Assembly: GCF_038002345.1 (NCBI RefSeq)
Contig: NZ_JBBOCJ010000001.1
Coordinates: 7,006,001-7,070,000 of the forward strand
DNA length: 64,000 bases
Direction of reading: 5' to 3'
DNA from: Paenibacillus sp. FSL M7-0420
GTDB lineage: Bacteria > Bacillota > Bacilli > Paenibacillales > Paenibacillaceae
This document shows, in pieces, positions 32,828 to 41,519 of the stretch. Numbering within the stretch: position 1 is the stretch's first letter; each line of letters starts with the position of its first letter. Under the pieces are notes generated by a model. That model saw only the letters and a program-made list of their open reading frames with translations. It did not search any database and had not been told where the DNA came from. A program made the translations under genes and the position numbers.

Positions 32828-33937
32828 ATGGCTAAACAACAGGAGCAAATCCACTCACTGGAGACCTTATTTGAACCGTACACGGTTCAACAATTAACTA
32901 TACACAACCGGATTGTAATGTCACCGATGGCGCGTGCTTTTTCACCGGAGGGAGTACCGGGTGAGGATATGGCAGCGTATTACCGCCGCCGTGCTGAGAA
33001 TGGGGTGGGGTTAATCATCACCGTTGGTATGATTGACCATCCGGCAGCAAGCAGTGATCCGGGACTGGCTAATCTCTTTGGTGAAGCTGCTCTGAACGGC
33101 TGGCGTGAAGTCGTCAGAGCGGTTCATGAGGCCGGCGGTATCATTTTTCCGCAGTTGTCACATATGGGAATGATTCGGCCCATGGGTTCCCAGCCCTACC
33201 CGGATTCACCATCGATCGGGCCATCAGGACTCGACATGCAGGGGAACAAGATAAGCGGGCCGATGACAGAAGAAGAAATTGCGGGGGTCATTCAAGCCTA
33301 TGCCGATGCGGCAGTGAATGCACAGCAAGCGGGCTTCGACGGAATAGAGCTCTCCGGCGGCCACGGCTTGTTGATTGACCAGTTCTTCTGGGAAAGAACC
33401 AATCAGCGGACAGACCGCTACGGCGGCGATTTCCTGAAGCGTACCCGGTTTGCAGCCGAAGTTGTCCAGGCCGTCCGCGCTGCAGTCGGACCGGATTATC
33501 CGATTTCCATCCGGTTGTCCCAGTGGAAGATGACGGATTACACGGCAAAGCTGGTGGATACACCGGAGCAGCTGGAGCAATTCCTGGATGTGCTGGTACA
33601 GGCAGGGGTAGATATCTTCCACATCTCGACCCGCAGGTTCTGGGACCCGGAATTCGCGGGCTCGGAGCTGGGTCTCGCCGGATGGGTGAAGAAGCTTACC
33701 GGGAAGACAACGATTGCCGTTGGTTCCGTAGGCATGGACAATGCTCCCGCTGAAGGCGGGGAAGCAGACCATCAAGGGATGGAGGAGCTGCTGAAGCGGC
33801 TGGACCACCAGGAGTTCGATCTGGTAGCGGTTGGACGCGCACTTCTGGGCGATCCGGCATGGGCGAAGAAAATCCGTGAGGGCAGGCTGGAAGAGATTCA
33901 AGCTTTTACTCCAGAGGCGGCGGCCCAATTGTATTGA
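32828..33937 (+). CDS. NADH:flavin oxidoreductase (old yellow enzyme family)
   Basis: A 369-residue FMN-dependent TIM-barrel enzyme that reduces activated C=C bonds. Family marks are LFEPYTVQQLTIHNRIVMSPMA at the start (split across 14-35), AYYRRRAENGVGLIITVG near 50-67, IIFPQLSHMGM near 107-117, the active-site GGHGLLIDQFF near 177-187, TNQRTDRYGGDFLKRTRF near 190-207, and the phosphate-binding VGSVGMDN near 298 and VAVGRALLGDPAW near 337-349. The usual second catalytic His/Asn of HGYL is present as HGLL. It is divergent from a TetR regulator and ends at a terminator. Substrate unknown. Confidence 0.92.
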   Translation: MAKQQEQIHSLETLFEPYTVQQLTIHNRIVMSPMARAFSPEGVPGEDMAAYYRRRAENGVGLIITVGMIDHPAASSDPGLANLFGEAALNGWREVVRAVHEAGGIIFPQLSHMGMIRPMGSQPYPDSPSIGPSGLDMQGNKISGPMTEEEIAGVIQAYADAAVNAQQAGFDGIELSGGHGLLIDQFFWERTNQRTDRYGGDFLKRTRFAAEVVQAVRAAVGPDYPISIRLSQWKMTDYTAKLVDTPEQLEQFLDVLVQAGVDIFHISTRRFWDPEFAGSELGLAGWVKKLTGKTTIAVGSVGMDNAPAEGGEADHQGMEELLKRLDHQEFDLVAVGRALLGDPAWAKKIREGRLEEIQAFTPEAAAQLY

Positions 33938-33986
33938 ATCATAGATAATCTCCAAGAACCGCTCGAATACCCTTTCTCTGCCAAAT

Positions 33987-34033
33987 AAAACGCACGGGAA
34001 TGAGAAATTCTCTCTGTACCCGTGCGTTTTTTT
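33987..34033. terminator. Bidirectional terminator
   Basis: AAAACGCACGGG (33987-33998) pairs with CCCGTGCGTTTT (34019-34030), with T runs on both strands. It separates the old yellow enzyme gene from the converging nucleotidyltransferase gene. Confidence 0.9.
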
Positions 34034-34048
34034 GATTGTTAACCCAGG

Positions 34049-34795
34049 TCACTCTGCCTGTTCCTCCAGCCTCGCCCGCATCTGCGCATAGGCTTCCGGG
34101 GTGCCGACATCCTCTATCGTGCCCTCCGTATAGTAGGCCCGCATCTCCTGGCGGGAATGCAGCCATTCGGGAAAATAAGTCGGCGCATCCGGGTTGCCCC
34201 CTTCCGCCAGATAACGGGAGAACAGCGGCAGCGTAGACCGTTTGTAGATATACAGCGCGAATACGCCAATGTTCGAGCGGGGCGCCTGCGGCTTTTCCTC
34301 CAGGGACAAGACCCGATTCTGCGCATCCAGCTCCGCCACGCCGATACTGTGCAGCTCTGCCGGATCATTCACCCTACGGACAAGAATACAGTCGGTACCC
34401 ACCTTATGAAAATAGTCCAAGTACCCCTCAAGGCCGAATCCCAGCACATTATCGCCTGCCAGAACCAACAGATCCTCCTGCGGCTGCTCCCGCTCCAGCA
34501 CAAACTGGATATCGCCAATCGCGCCTAGCCGCCCCTCAGGAGAAGAAGTGCCATCGTTCAGAACGCGAACCGGCTTCATGCCCTTATACTGCTGCTGCCA
34601 CTGTTCAAAAGCATGGAAAAAGCGGTCATTCGTCACAATGAGAATCTCCGAGATCTCCTCCAGCACCTCCAGACGGGCGGCCAGCAGGTCCAGAATCGTC
34701 CGGCTTCCTTGAACCGGGAGCAGCGGCTTGGGCGTGTCTAGCGTTAATGGATACAGGCGGGTCGCATACCCCGCAGCCAAGATTAATGCAATCAT
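34049..34795 (-). CDS. Sugar-phosphate nucleotidyltransferase
   Basis: A 248-residue NTP-transferase with the Rossmann-like fold of glucose-1-phosphate thymidylyl/uridylyltransferases. The nucleotide loop LAAGYATRLYPLT with TPKPLLPV (residues 6-29) is intact, and the metal-binding Asp is in LVLAGDNVLGF near 110-120; EEKP near 164-167 and NIGVFALY are also typical. It lacks the C-terminal domain of the larger forms. The ATG overlaps the stop codon of a TetR regulator gene (ATGA), an unusual partner. Product and pathway are not given by the context. Confidence 0.88.
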   Translation of the reverse strand: MIALILAAGYATRLYPLTLDTPKPLLPVQGSRTILDLLAARLEVLEEISEILIVTNDRFFHAFEQWQQQYKGMKPVRVLNDGTSSPEGRLGAIGDIQFVLEREQPQEDLLVLAGDNVLGFGLEGYLDYFHKVGTDCILVRRVNDPAELHSIGVAELDAQNRVLSLEEKPQAPRSNIGVFALYIYKRSTLPLFSRYLAEGGNPDAPTYFPEWLHSRQEMRAYYTEGTIEDVGTPEAYAQMRARLEEQAE

Positions 34796-35490
34796 CCCTT
34801 GCTCTCTCCTCTGCCTGGCTCCGGTGCGGTAAACAAGGATCGGGCCAGCATAGCCATGGTTTGTTTGTATACGGTATGGGCGGCATCGGCATCGCCAAGG
34901 AACCCGCCCATATACAGGTGAATTACACCGTGCAGCGATGACCAGATGGCGGCGACAAGTGCCCCGGTCTCTTCCTGGTCCGAAATAAGTCCCTGCTGCT
35001 GGGCAGTAATGATTAGAACCTGTAATTGGCGTATGGCAGTTAGCGTTCCCTGCATACTCTCCGCATCCGGCTTGAACTCGGCAAAGGCTCCTCCGAACAT
35101 CAGCTTGTAGTAGCTGCTGTGCTCCTGTCCAAACTGCCAGAAGGCTTCGCCTAGCTCCAGCAGATGCTGCCGCAGATTAGCGGACGGCGGCACCTCATCA
35201 AACTGCCGGGCCAGCAGGCTGCAGCCCTCCAGATATAATTGCTGGGCCAAACCCTCTTTATTGACGAACAAACTATAGATAATTTTGGTGGAACAGCCCA
35301 TCTTTTGCGATACTTTACGCACCGTAACGGCCTCTGGCCCCTCTTCCTGCAGAATGGCTGCGGCGGCATCCACCACCAGCTTACGGAGATTTTCCGTATT
35401 TTGCAGACGGGCTTCCTGATAGGTTTTTAAGGTACGGCCCGTGGACGGCGAGGACTTGTCTTCGTTATGGATAGGAATCACCTTCATTCG
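34792..35490 (-). CDS. TetR/AcrR family regulator
   Basis: A 232-residue TetR-type regulator. The helix-turn-helix is about residues 45-70 (VTVRKVSQKMGCSTKIIYSLFVNKEGLAQQL), followed by a TetR_C-like domain (WSSLHGVIHLYMGG, which is typical of the TetR_C_13/33 group). ATG 35490 is used but no clear binding site precedes it; a TTG at 35514 is an alternative. It is divergent from a short-chain dehydrogenase and overlaps the nucleotidyltransferase gene by 4 nt, so it may control both. Confidence 0.88.
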   Translation of the reverse strand, partial: RMKVIPIHNEDKSSPSTGRTLKTYQEARLQNTENLRKLVVDAAAAILQEEGPEAVTVRKVSQKMGCSTKIIYSLFVNKEGLAQQLYLEGCSLLARQFDEVPPSANLRQHLLELGEAFWQFGQEHSSYYKLMFGGAFAEFKPDAESMQGTLTAIRQLQVLIITAQQQGLISDQEETGALVAAIWSSLHGVIHLYMGGFLGDADAAHTVYKQTMAMLARSLFTAPEPGRGESKG

Positions 35491-35593
35491 GTTATCAATG
35501 TTGTTGACCAGCAACAGGGTTGCCGGGTTCTAACAGGAATTCTAAACATTCGAACATAGGATGTCAATTGAACCCTTACGCGAAAAAAACAGA

Positions 35594-35727
35594 TTGACAC
35601 AGCAGTATTCTTTTGGTTACTATGATTCATATAAGAAACAGTGTTACCGAATAAATATATCACGCTGAGAACGAATTTAAGCCCGCTAAGACGGGTTATA
35701 TTTTTTCGAATGTGGTAACGTTGTTTC
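35594..35727. promoter_or_regulatory. Promoter and dyad sites between TetR and dehydrogenase genes
   Basis: On the plus strand TTGACA (35594-35599), an 18-bp spacer and TACTAT (35618-35623) form a promoter toward the dehydrogenase. GAAACAGTGTTACC (35635-35648) and GGTAACGTTGTTTC (35714-35727) are inverted copies matching at 12 of 14 positions, the first just after the promoter. They are candidate operators for the divergent TetR protein. Confidence 0.6.
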
Positions 35728-35763
35728 CATCACAAAACATTGATTCTAAAAGGAGCAAAAAAC

Positions 35764-36573
35764 ATGAATATTGCAGGGAAATGGTCATTAATCACCGGGG
35801 CCTCTTCGGGAATCGGCGAACAGTTCGCCAGACAACTCGCCAAGAAAGGCAGCCATCTGGTGCTTGTAGCCAGATCCAAAGACAAACTGGATGCGCTCGC
35901 AGCCGAATTGACCCGAAGCCATGGAATTCAGTGCCGGGTGATTCCCCAGGATCTGTCGCTTCAAGGTGCTGCCGGAGAGCTGTATCAGACCTGCCAGCAG
36001 TTAGGCCTGAGCATCGATCTGCTGGTGAACAATGCAGGATTCGCCACTCACGGTCTGTTCGAGCAGGTCTCCGGCGGGCGCCAGCATGAAGAGGTCATGT
36101 TGAACGTATCTGCTGTAGTGGATATGACTCATCTATTCCTGCCTGGGATGCTCCACAGAGGAGCAGGCGCTGTGATCAATGTATCGTCTACCGCAGGCTT
36201 TCAGCCGCTGCCTTATATGGCGGTCTACGGGGCGACCAAAGCTTTTGTCTTATCCTTCACCGATGCCCTCTACTGGGAGAATCGTGACCGCGGCGTGCAA
36301 TTCTTCACCCTGTGTCCAGGCTCAACGGAGACGGATTTCTTCAACGTGGTAGGAACGGAGGATGCCTCAGTCGGCGGCGCGAAAGACTCACCGGAACGTG
36401 TAGTAGCCCTTACACTGCGCGCTATGGCCAGAGGGAAGCAATACGTTGTTCCGGGATTCCGCAACTACCTGGGCGCCCAGATCTCCCGGTTCATGACCCG
36501 CAGACAAAGTCTGCGGCTGGTTGGGGGTATGCTGCGCCCTGCCGCGAAGGAGCATAATGGACAGCCGTCATAA
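35764..36573 (+). CDS. Short-chain dehydrogenase/reductase
   Basis: A 269-residue classical SDR. The cofactor loop TGASSGIG is at 11-18, the NNAG motif at 89-92, Ser141/142 in NVSSTAG, and the catalytic YGATK with Tyr155 and Lys159. Arg37 after the second strand (VARSKDKLD) favours NADP(H). The C-terminal tail resembles the DltE/YdfG-type group. ATG 35764 follows AAAGGAG at 8 nt; a frame opening 24 nt earlier has no site. Divergent TetR and dyad sequences suggest ligand-induced expression. Substrate unknown. Confidence 0.9.
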   Translation: MNIAGKWSLITGASSGIGEQFARQLAKKGSHLVLVARSKDKLDALAAELTRSHGIQCRVIPQDLSLQGAAGELYQTCQQLGLSIDLLVNNAGFATHGLFEQVSGGRQHEEVMLNVSAVVDMTHLFLPGMLHRGAGAVINVSSTAGFQPLPYMAVYGATKAFVLSFTDALYWENRDRGVQFFTLCPGSTETDFFNVVGTEDASVGGAKDSPERVVALTLRAMARGKQYVVPGFRNYLGAQISRFMTRRQSLRLVGGMLRPAAKEHNGQPS

Positions 36574-36884
36574 TCCTGAAGGAACATTGTATGGTATCAC
36601 CACTGCCCTAAGTCATGTATCCCGCTGCAACTTTTAGGCAACCCAAACAGCAGCTCATCCCGGCAGGAGGGCTGCTCTTGGGGTTGGAATTACCGCTACA
36701 TACGCGGACGGTACGCTACACTGTCGATCTGGACCTTAAGTCCATCCGGGCCGCCCACATGCGCGAACTCGGTGGAGATCGTTTTGCGGGCAGGGTACTT
36801 GCATCTGTATGACATAATTTGAGAGGAGGAATATGGTATTGGCGGCATTCTCTTTCTTTTGCTGAACAAGAATTCAATTTGACC
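36574..36884. other. Gap with no convincing gene
   Basis: This 311-bp stretch has a hairpin near 36651-36676 (AGCAGC with GCTGCT) that may terminate the dehydrogenase transcript. A 65-codon open frame at 36615-36812 lacks a binding site and a recognisable product. At 36820-36833 GAGAGGAGGAAT precedes an ATG, but the frame ends after ten codons. Confidence 0.45.
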
Positions 36885-37733
36885 TTAGACTCCCACACGC
36901 GTAGTTTCAGGAAGCTCCAAAGCAGCCTGCTCCAGACACTCTGCCATTACCTCACGGTACCGCCGCTCCTCTTCTACCGTCACTTTCCCACGCAGCAATT
37001 CGAATAGTGCAAGACAGCGCTTGAAATTCCCGTCATGTCCGGACTGGTGGGCCAGCCTTAAAGATTGCATGGTCCAGTCCAGCGCCTCCGGCAGTCTGCC
37101 TGCCCGCTTATGATAGAGAGCCAAATAATAACAATAGTTGAAATAATGTGAGAGATTGCCTGCATCCTCGTAGTCCCCAAATCCGGCGCTCTGCTCCGCG
37201 AATGTATGCAGCAGATCGTCCACATCTAACCTATACTGCACCGCAGCCTGCACAATAGTTCCTAACCCCGGCAACAGTTCTTCAGGATTATCCTGCAAGA
37301 ACTGAGTATATCCCTCCAGAAACTCCGTTCTGCCAGACAAAATCTCCACGATATACAGGTTGGCACATGCCAAACCTCTGAACTCCTCGGCAATTGCCTC
37401 CCCTTCTACCCCCAAGTCCTCCATCCAGCCAAGCTCGGCATAGCGGTATATCGTCTCTCTAGCCTCGTCATACTTCCGCTGCTTCTGATAGGCAATGCCC
37501 TGCATCAGGTGACTGAACCCGAAGTAATACACAAGCGGACGCTGCGTGTCCACAAGCGGTAACGGAAGCCCTTTAGCCTTGTGATACTGCCGTTCCTCAT
37601 AGATACACTGCGCATAGCTGTACAGAATACCTGCCGTATTCAGCATCTTGTCCCAATCCTCTAAGCGATACGCCATGTCCAGCATTTCAACGATAATGTC
37701 CGGATTAAGTAGTTTCAGAATGGAAGGGCGCAT
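36885..37733 (-). CDS. TPR-like helical protein facing an XRE regulator
   Basis: A 282-residue all-helical protein with degenerate tetratricopeptide repeats (AYRLEDWDKMLNTAGILYS, QGIAYQKQRKYDEARETIY, LALYHKRAGRLPEALDWTMQ). No DNA-binding domain, signal peptide or membrane segment is visible. ATG 37733 has AAAGGAGG 8 nt upstream; a longer frame has none. It is divergent from an XRE-type HTH protein. The size and repeat layout resemble the TPR half of RRNPP quorum-sensing regulators and of Paenibacillus TPR proteins of unknown role; a sensor or partner for the XRE protein is a guess. Confidence 0.7.
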   Translation of the reverse strand: MRPSILKLLNPDIIVEMLDMAYRLEDWDKMLNTAGILYSYAQCIYEERQYHKAKGLPLPLVDTQRPLVYYFGFSHLMQGIAYQKQRKYDEARETIYRYAELGWMEDLGVEGEAIAEEFRGLACANLYIVEILSGRTEFLEGYTQFLQDNPEELLPGLGTIVQAAVQYRLDVDDLLHTFAEQSAGFGDYEDAGNLSHYFNYCYYLALYHKRAGRLPEALDWTMQSLRLAHQSGHDGNFKRCLALFELLRGKVTVEEERRYREVMAECLEQAALELPETTRVGV

Positions 37734-37898
37734 GTGTGGGGCCTCCTTTATTATCCATTTCCAATTAATTGTATAGCCGAATATATATTTGGTCAATATA
37801 AATTGTACTTATAAGTACAATTTAATTCTCATTAAGTTTGAGTTTAGTTATCTGTATTGGTTAGCGCACCTCTTCTAACCTTAAGTGGAGGTGATACC

Positions 37899-38252
37899 AT
37901 GAATTTACCAGAAAGTGTAGGAAATCGGATACGTGAACTCAGAAAGGCCAAAGGATGGACACAAGAGCAACTGGCTGAGGCAGCATCGCTGCACTACAGT
38001 TACATAGGTGGTGTTGAACGGGGAGACCGCAACATTTCTTTGGAGACACTGGAGAAAATAATAGCTGCCTTCCATATTCCCGCTGAAGAAATTTTTCGCT
38101 TCGAGGATGAAAGTGACCGCCGCAAGGTGTTAGATGAACATATGATTTTGATTAGTGATAGGAGTATTGAAGAAATAGTTGCCCTCACTAAAATAAATCG
38201 GGAAGTGATTGTTACACTAGATATCTCTGGAAGAAAGGATAATAAGCACTAA
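37899..38252 (+). CDS. XRE-family helix-turn-helix regulator
   Basis: A 117-residue regulator. The lambda-repressor-like HTH occupies residues 8-64 (IRELRKAKGWTQEQLAEA, then SYIGGVERGDRNISLETL), the form found in SinR-like and restriction-controller proteins. The last 50 residues may mediate dimerisation (RKVLDEHMILISDRSIEEIV). ATG 37899 has GGAGGTGATACC before it. It lies in an AT-rich stretch, followed by a broken copy of a similar gene and opposite to a TPR protein. Targets are unknown. Confidence 0.9.
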   Translation: MNLPESVGNRIRELRKAKGWTQEQLAEAASLHYSYIGGVERGDRNISLETLEKIIAAFHIPAEEIFRFEDESDRRKVLDEHMILISDRSIEEIVALTKINREVIVTLDISGRKDNKH

Positions 38253-38283
38253 ATTAAGCCTTCCTTCTAAGAGGTGAGCCAAG

Positions 38284-38481
38284 ATGCCAGACGAGTCCAA
38301 ATCCGAGCTTGTAAAAAGAATCGGAGAACGTATCCGAAGATTCCTCTCGCAAAAGCAGCTTGCAGAACGGTCAGGTCTACATACGAATTATGCGGGACAA
38401 GTTGAACGTTGGCTGGGCGGTTACACACACCCAGCCTTACATTCTCTTAGAGTCACGGCAATCCCAGAACGGTCAGCATAG
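38284..38481 (+). pseudogene. Broken XRE-type regulator gene
   Basis: A 65-codon frame with a good binding site (GAGGTG 7 nt before the ATG) whose first part is a recognisable XRE HTH: RIGERIRR, then LSQKQLAERSGLHTNYAGQVER. About seven residues (the LRK-x-G part between helix 1 and the Gln of helix 2) are missing, and after GQVER the frame loses similarity, as if shifted, ending in a basic nonsense tail. The helix-turn-helix is therefore incomplete. It looks like a decayed duplicate of the upstream regulator type. Confidence 0.7.
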
Positions 38482-38490
38482 GGTTACACA

Positions 38491-39417
38491 TTATTGTTCC
38501 TCTGGAATATCCACAATAATATAATTTTCCTTCAGCTTAGGCTGAGGAACCTCGGCTTCTTTATAAATAACCTCATTCCAATTCTCCTTATTAATCAAAC
38601 TATACCCAGTGGAAGTGATATGAGGCATCCAGCGAAAGCTTGCGAATGTCGTAGCTGTAAAATCCGGTAAGGAACCATCCTGCTGCGTAAAAGAGCGGTT
38701 GATGAAATAAAGGTTTTCTTGCTTACCAGCCTTGTCGCCAGTGAGAGCTTGCCACTTAAGGTAAGCTGTGTTCTTCGTCAACTGATAGTAACGGATTACA
38801 TTATTATTAACCTCGATGAACCGGTCCTTTGTAGTCGCCGGAAAATAATATTGGAGACTGGCGGTTTCCAGAGAGGGTTCAAAGTCCTCCTTGAGCTGTG
38901 AAACTCTGGGAAGATTAATCGCAGCATTTCTTGCAGTGCTTAACTCGCTGCTCTTCACATCAGCCAACAATTTCGCGCTTGGTTTTGACACAAATGCCGT
39001 TTGGGTGTCTGGATTCCAAATTACTGAACCGTCCAACGCTTCGGCAACAAAACGTAAAGGGATCATGGTTTTGCCATTATGAATAAATGGAGCAGCGCTT
39101 AAGGAAACGGAGGCTCCATTTTTCAGTGCTGTTGTATTATTTATGGTCAACTGCAGACTTGTGCCGCTCCCCTTCACGGTTACTTGCTTCGTCGCATTAT
39201 TCCAGGCAAACGTTAAACCGCCTAAGCTTTGGAGTGAAGTCAGGCTAAAAAACACCTGATTCTTCTTGTTAAGAATGTCTTTGGCCTCTAAATCGTTATT
39301 ATTCACAACTACTTGTGTTCCTTGGGGACTCTTGCCTGCTGCAGACGCCGTATGTGCTACCGGTGCCAGAAGCGCAGCACATAGAACAATAGATGAACAT
39401 AGGATCAACTTCCTCAT
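38491..39417 (-). CDS. Secreted stalk-domain protein, paralogue of the 2612-3529 gene
   Basis: A 308-residue exported protein. Signal peptide about 1-27 (LILCSSIVLCAALLAPVAHTASAA). The stalk domain covers about 35-145 (FAWNNATKQVTVKGSG, TMIPLRFVAEALDGSVIWN). The C-terminal 150 residues match the paralogue at 2612-3529 in outline: ELSTARNAAINLPRVSQLKE and YYFPATTKDRFIEV parallel SLAEARSAALKFPMVSSLKA and YYFPEGRADQFFLT. Both lie in AT-rich surroundings. The ATG at 39417 is 7 nt from AGGAGG; a second ATG 3 nt earlier is possible. Role unknown. Confidence 0.75.
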   Translation of the reverse strand: MRKLILCSSIVLCAALLAPVAHTASAAGKSPQGTQVVVNNNDLEAKDILNKKNQVFFSLTSLQSLGGLTFAWNNATKQVTVKGSGTSLQLTINNTTALKNGASVSLSAAPFIHNGKTMIPLRFVAEALDGSVIWNPDTQTAFVSKPSAKLLADVKSSELSTARNAAINLPRVSQLKEDFEPSLETASLQYYFPATTKDRFIEVNNNVIRYYQLTKNTAYLKWQALTGDKAGKQENLYFINRSFTQQDGSLPDFTATTFASFRWMPHITSTGYSLINKENWNEVIYKEAEVPQPKLKENYIIVDIPEEQ

Positions 39418-39549
39418 CATACAACCTCCTGAATTTTACATTCTTTATATGAGAGACGCAAAAGAATCCAAAAAGTTCCTCGAAAGTACCCTTATAACAA
39501 TACAGGACCGCCCCATAATGCAGGCAGTCCCGTTAATGTCTTATCCGGT

Positions 39550-41280
39550 CTAGTCCAGCTCCGCACGCGAGAATAAATCGCGGATGAGCATATCGTCCTC
39601 GCAAGCCTGCTTGAAGGCAGTCGCGAAGGCGACAAGCGCATCACCGTCAGATGAATAGGCGCAGAACATACCGGCCTCCGGGTCGAACTGGACAACACCC
39701 GCCAGCGCAGGCATCTTTTCCTCCAGGAATACCGCTGCCAGAGAGGCCCAATCATATCCATTGCCCTCGAAGCCCTCCTCCTCCCGTGCAGCGAATACCT
39801 CTGTCTTATAATTGCCAACGCTCAGAATGACCGACTTGCCGCCGTTATCCTGCTCCACGATAATAAAAGGCTTCAGATCCTCAGCTCCCGCTATTTCTGC
39901 TTCCTTCAGCTTTTCAAGCAATTGATCCTTCGCTGTATCCGTAAACCGGAGCGTCCCCTCAGTCTTCACGATCATTCCCTGCTTAACCCGGTCATCCAGC
40001 CAGTCCGTGATGAAGCCCGGGGCATATCCGCCTGTGCTGAATTCACCACCGAACGCGATCATTGTGGAATACACCTCCAGATACTGGTCACGGCTCGTAT
40101 TCGGGTAAGCGCTGGTATAGAGCCAGAACTGCAGATCATACATCAGGGTGGAGCGTTCGTCCGCATGAAGAGAGAAATGGCCCTTCTCCTCTACGATGGC
40201 GGTGCATATCTTGCGGATAACGCCCTCTATATCGTCCATTTCCGTAACCTGGTCACACAGCTCCTGAAGCAGCGGAGAGAACGGCGCGGACGCTACCTTC
40301 TCCAGGTCCTCCTGCTTATCCTCCTCCGAGGTATCGTAGACCTCCTCATTCACCAGCCCGCGAATGAAAGTCTCAAAATCCGGGGCCAGGAACGTAATCT
40401 CATAGTTGCTCTCCTGGTCCACATGAATCACCTCAGGTTCCCCTTCCGGGCCGCAGTGACGGTAATCCAGCATGATGACATCATGTCCGGCAGAAGGACA
40501 GTCGCCGAAGACCACGCCGATATCGGGGTAGCCCCACTCCTCAATCATGAAACGGCTGCCCAGCTCCCCGCAGAGGGAATAGAGTTTGTCGCGGCCGATC
40601 CCGGCAATTCCCGAAATTGCGACATGATCTGCTGACCAGGAAGTGGGTTCATTCACAGGAAAACACGTATTGAGTGGAACTCCGCCGTTATGCTGCTTCA
40701 TCATGGCGATATAAGAGGCCGGCAGCTTATAGCCCAGCTCCTCCTCCACAGAAGCAATCAGCTCGTCACTGGGCAGCGGAGAGACATAAGACTTCAAGGC
40801 ATAATCACTGTCCTCCCAGAAATCCGCGCAATAGTCGAGGAATGCACCAAGGTCTCTACCGCCACCCTCTCTATTCACCTTCAAGGCCTCCAGCGCTTCG
40901 GCGCGTCTTGCCTGCTCTCTTGTCTCACGCCAGGCGCCTTCCCGGCTCCACTCCAGCATTCTTGCGGTATCCCCGTCTCCCGGCTCCAGCTCCTCTGCAC
41001 GTTCAAAGGCATGAATAGCCTGCTCATACTGCTTCAGATGATAGTAAGAATACCCTATGCGGAATTGCCACAGCGGATCATCTTCGCCTTCCTTGGAGAT
41101 GCTGAGCAGCTGCTCCAGCGCCTCCCTATATTCACCCAGATTATTGTAGGCTCTGCCTAATTGGCCGATACACTCATAATCTCTTGCATCCGGTGGAATC
41201 TCCAGAATACGGTCCACAATCTGCTGATATTCATCTTCTTCATGCCAACGCTTCACCTGTTCCAGCAACGCCTCTTCCAT
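39550..41280 (-). CDS. TPR-SUKH-Imm51 multi-domain immunity-type protein
   Basis: A 576-residue cytoplasmic protein with three parts. Residues 1-120 are TPR repeats (LGRAYNNLGEYREALEQLL, FRIGYSYYHLKQYEQAIHAFERAEELEPGD split across two repeats). Residues about 165-320 are a SMI1/KNR4 (SUKH) domain (EEELGYKLPASYIAMMKQHNGG is its signature; GHDVIMLDYRHCGPEGEPEV is the second). The last 110 residues resemble immunity protein Imm51 (YDWASLAAVFLEEK, FDPEAGMFCAYSSDGDALVAF). SUKH and Imm51 proteins neutralise polymorphic toxins, but no toxin gene is next door. The TPR part is paralogous to the protein at 47415-47882. ATG 41280 has GGGAGG 8 nt upstream. Confidence 0.82.
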   Translation of the reverse strand: MEEALLEQVKRWHEEDEYQQIVDRILEIPPDARDYECIGQLGRAYNNLGEYREALEQLLSISKEGEDDPLWQFRIGYSYYHLKQYEQAIHAFERAEELEPGDGDTARMLEWSREGAWRETREQARRAEALEALKVNREGGGRDLGAFLDYCADFWEDSDYALKSYVSPLPSDELIASVEEELGYKLPASYIAMMKQHNGGVPLNTCFPVNEPTSWSADHVAISGIAGIGRDKLYSLCGELGSRFMIEEWGYPDIGVVFGDCPSAGHDVIMLDYRHCGPEGEPEVIHVDQESNYEITFLAPDFETFIRGLVNEEVYDTSEEDKQEDLEKVASAPFSPLLQELCDQVTEMDDIEGVIRKICTAIVEEKGHFSLHADERSTLMYDLQFWLYTSAYPNTSRDQYLEVYSTMIAFGGEFSTGGYAPGFITDWLDDRVKQGMIVKTEGTLRFTDTAKDQLLEKLKEAEIAGAEDLKPFIIVEQDNGGKSVILSVGNYKTEVFAAREEEGFEGNGYDWASLAAVFLEEKMPALAGVVQFDPEAGMFCAYSSDGDALVAFATAFKQACEDDMLIRDLFSRAELD

Positions 41281-41440
41281 GCCTTTAGCCTCCCTAATTG
41301 GACACTGCAAAACAAGCCTGTCCCCTATTCCGAAGGACTGCTTCTTGTCAGTATATTCGCTATTACCCATTCACCGGAAAATCACAAGTAGAAACGGCCA
41401 CACAGTCCTTTTTGAGGTGAAACCTATAACAGTCCATCCC

Positions 41441-41461
41441 AAAAAGAGGCCGCCTCGGCCG
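41441..41461 (-). terminator. Terminator after the SRPBCC gene
   Basis: On the minus strand GGCCG and CGGCC (41448-41460) form a tight stem followed by TCTTTTTGG. It lies between the SRPBCC gene and the TPR-SUKH-Imm51 gene. Confidence 0.65.
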
Positions 41462-41519
41462 GGCATCCGGCATCAAGACAACCTCTCTATGAACGTTCAA
41501 CTTCTATTCCGGCAAAGCT

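Noticed and set aside
36615..36812. 65-codon frame after the dehydrogenase
   Set aside because: No binding site, no similarity; starts inside a probable terminator region.
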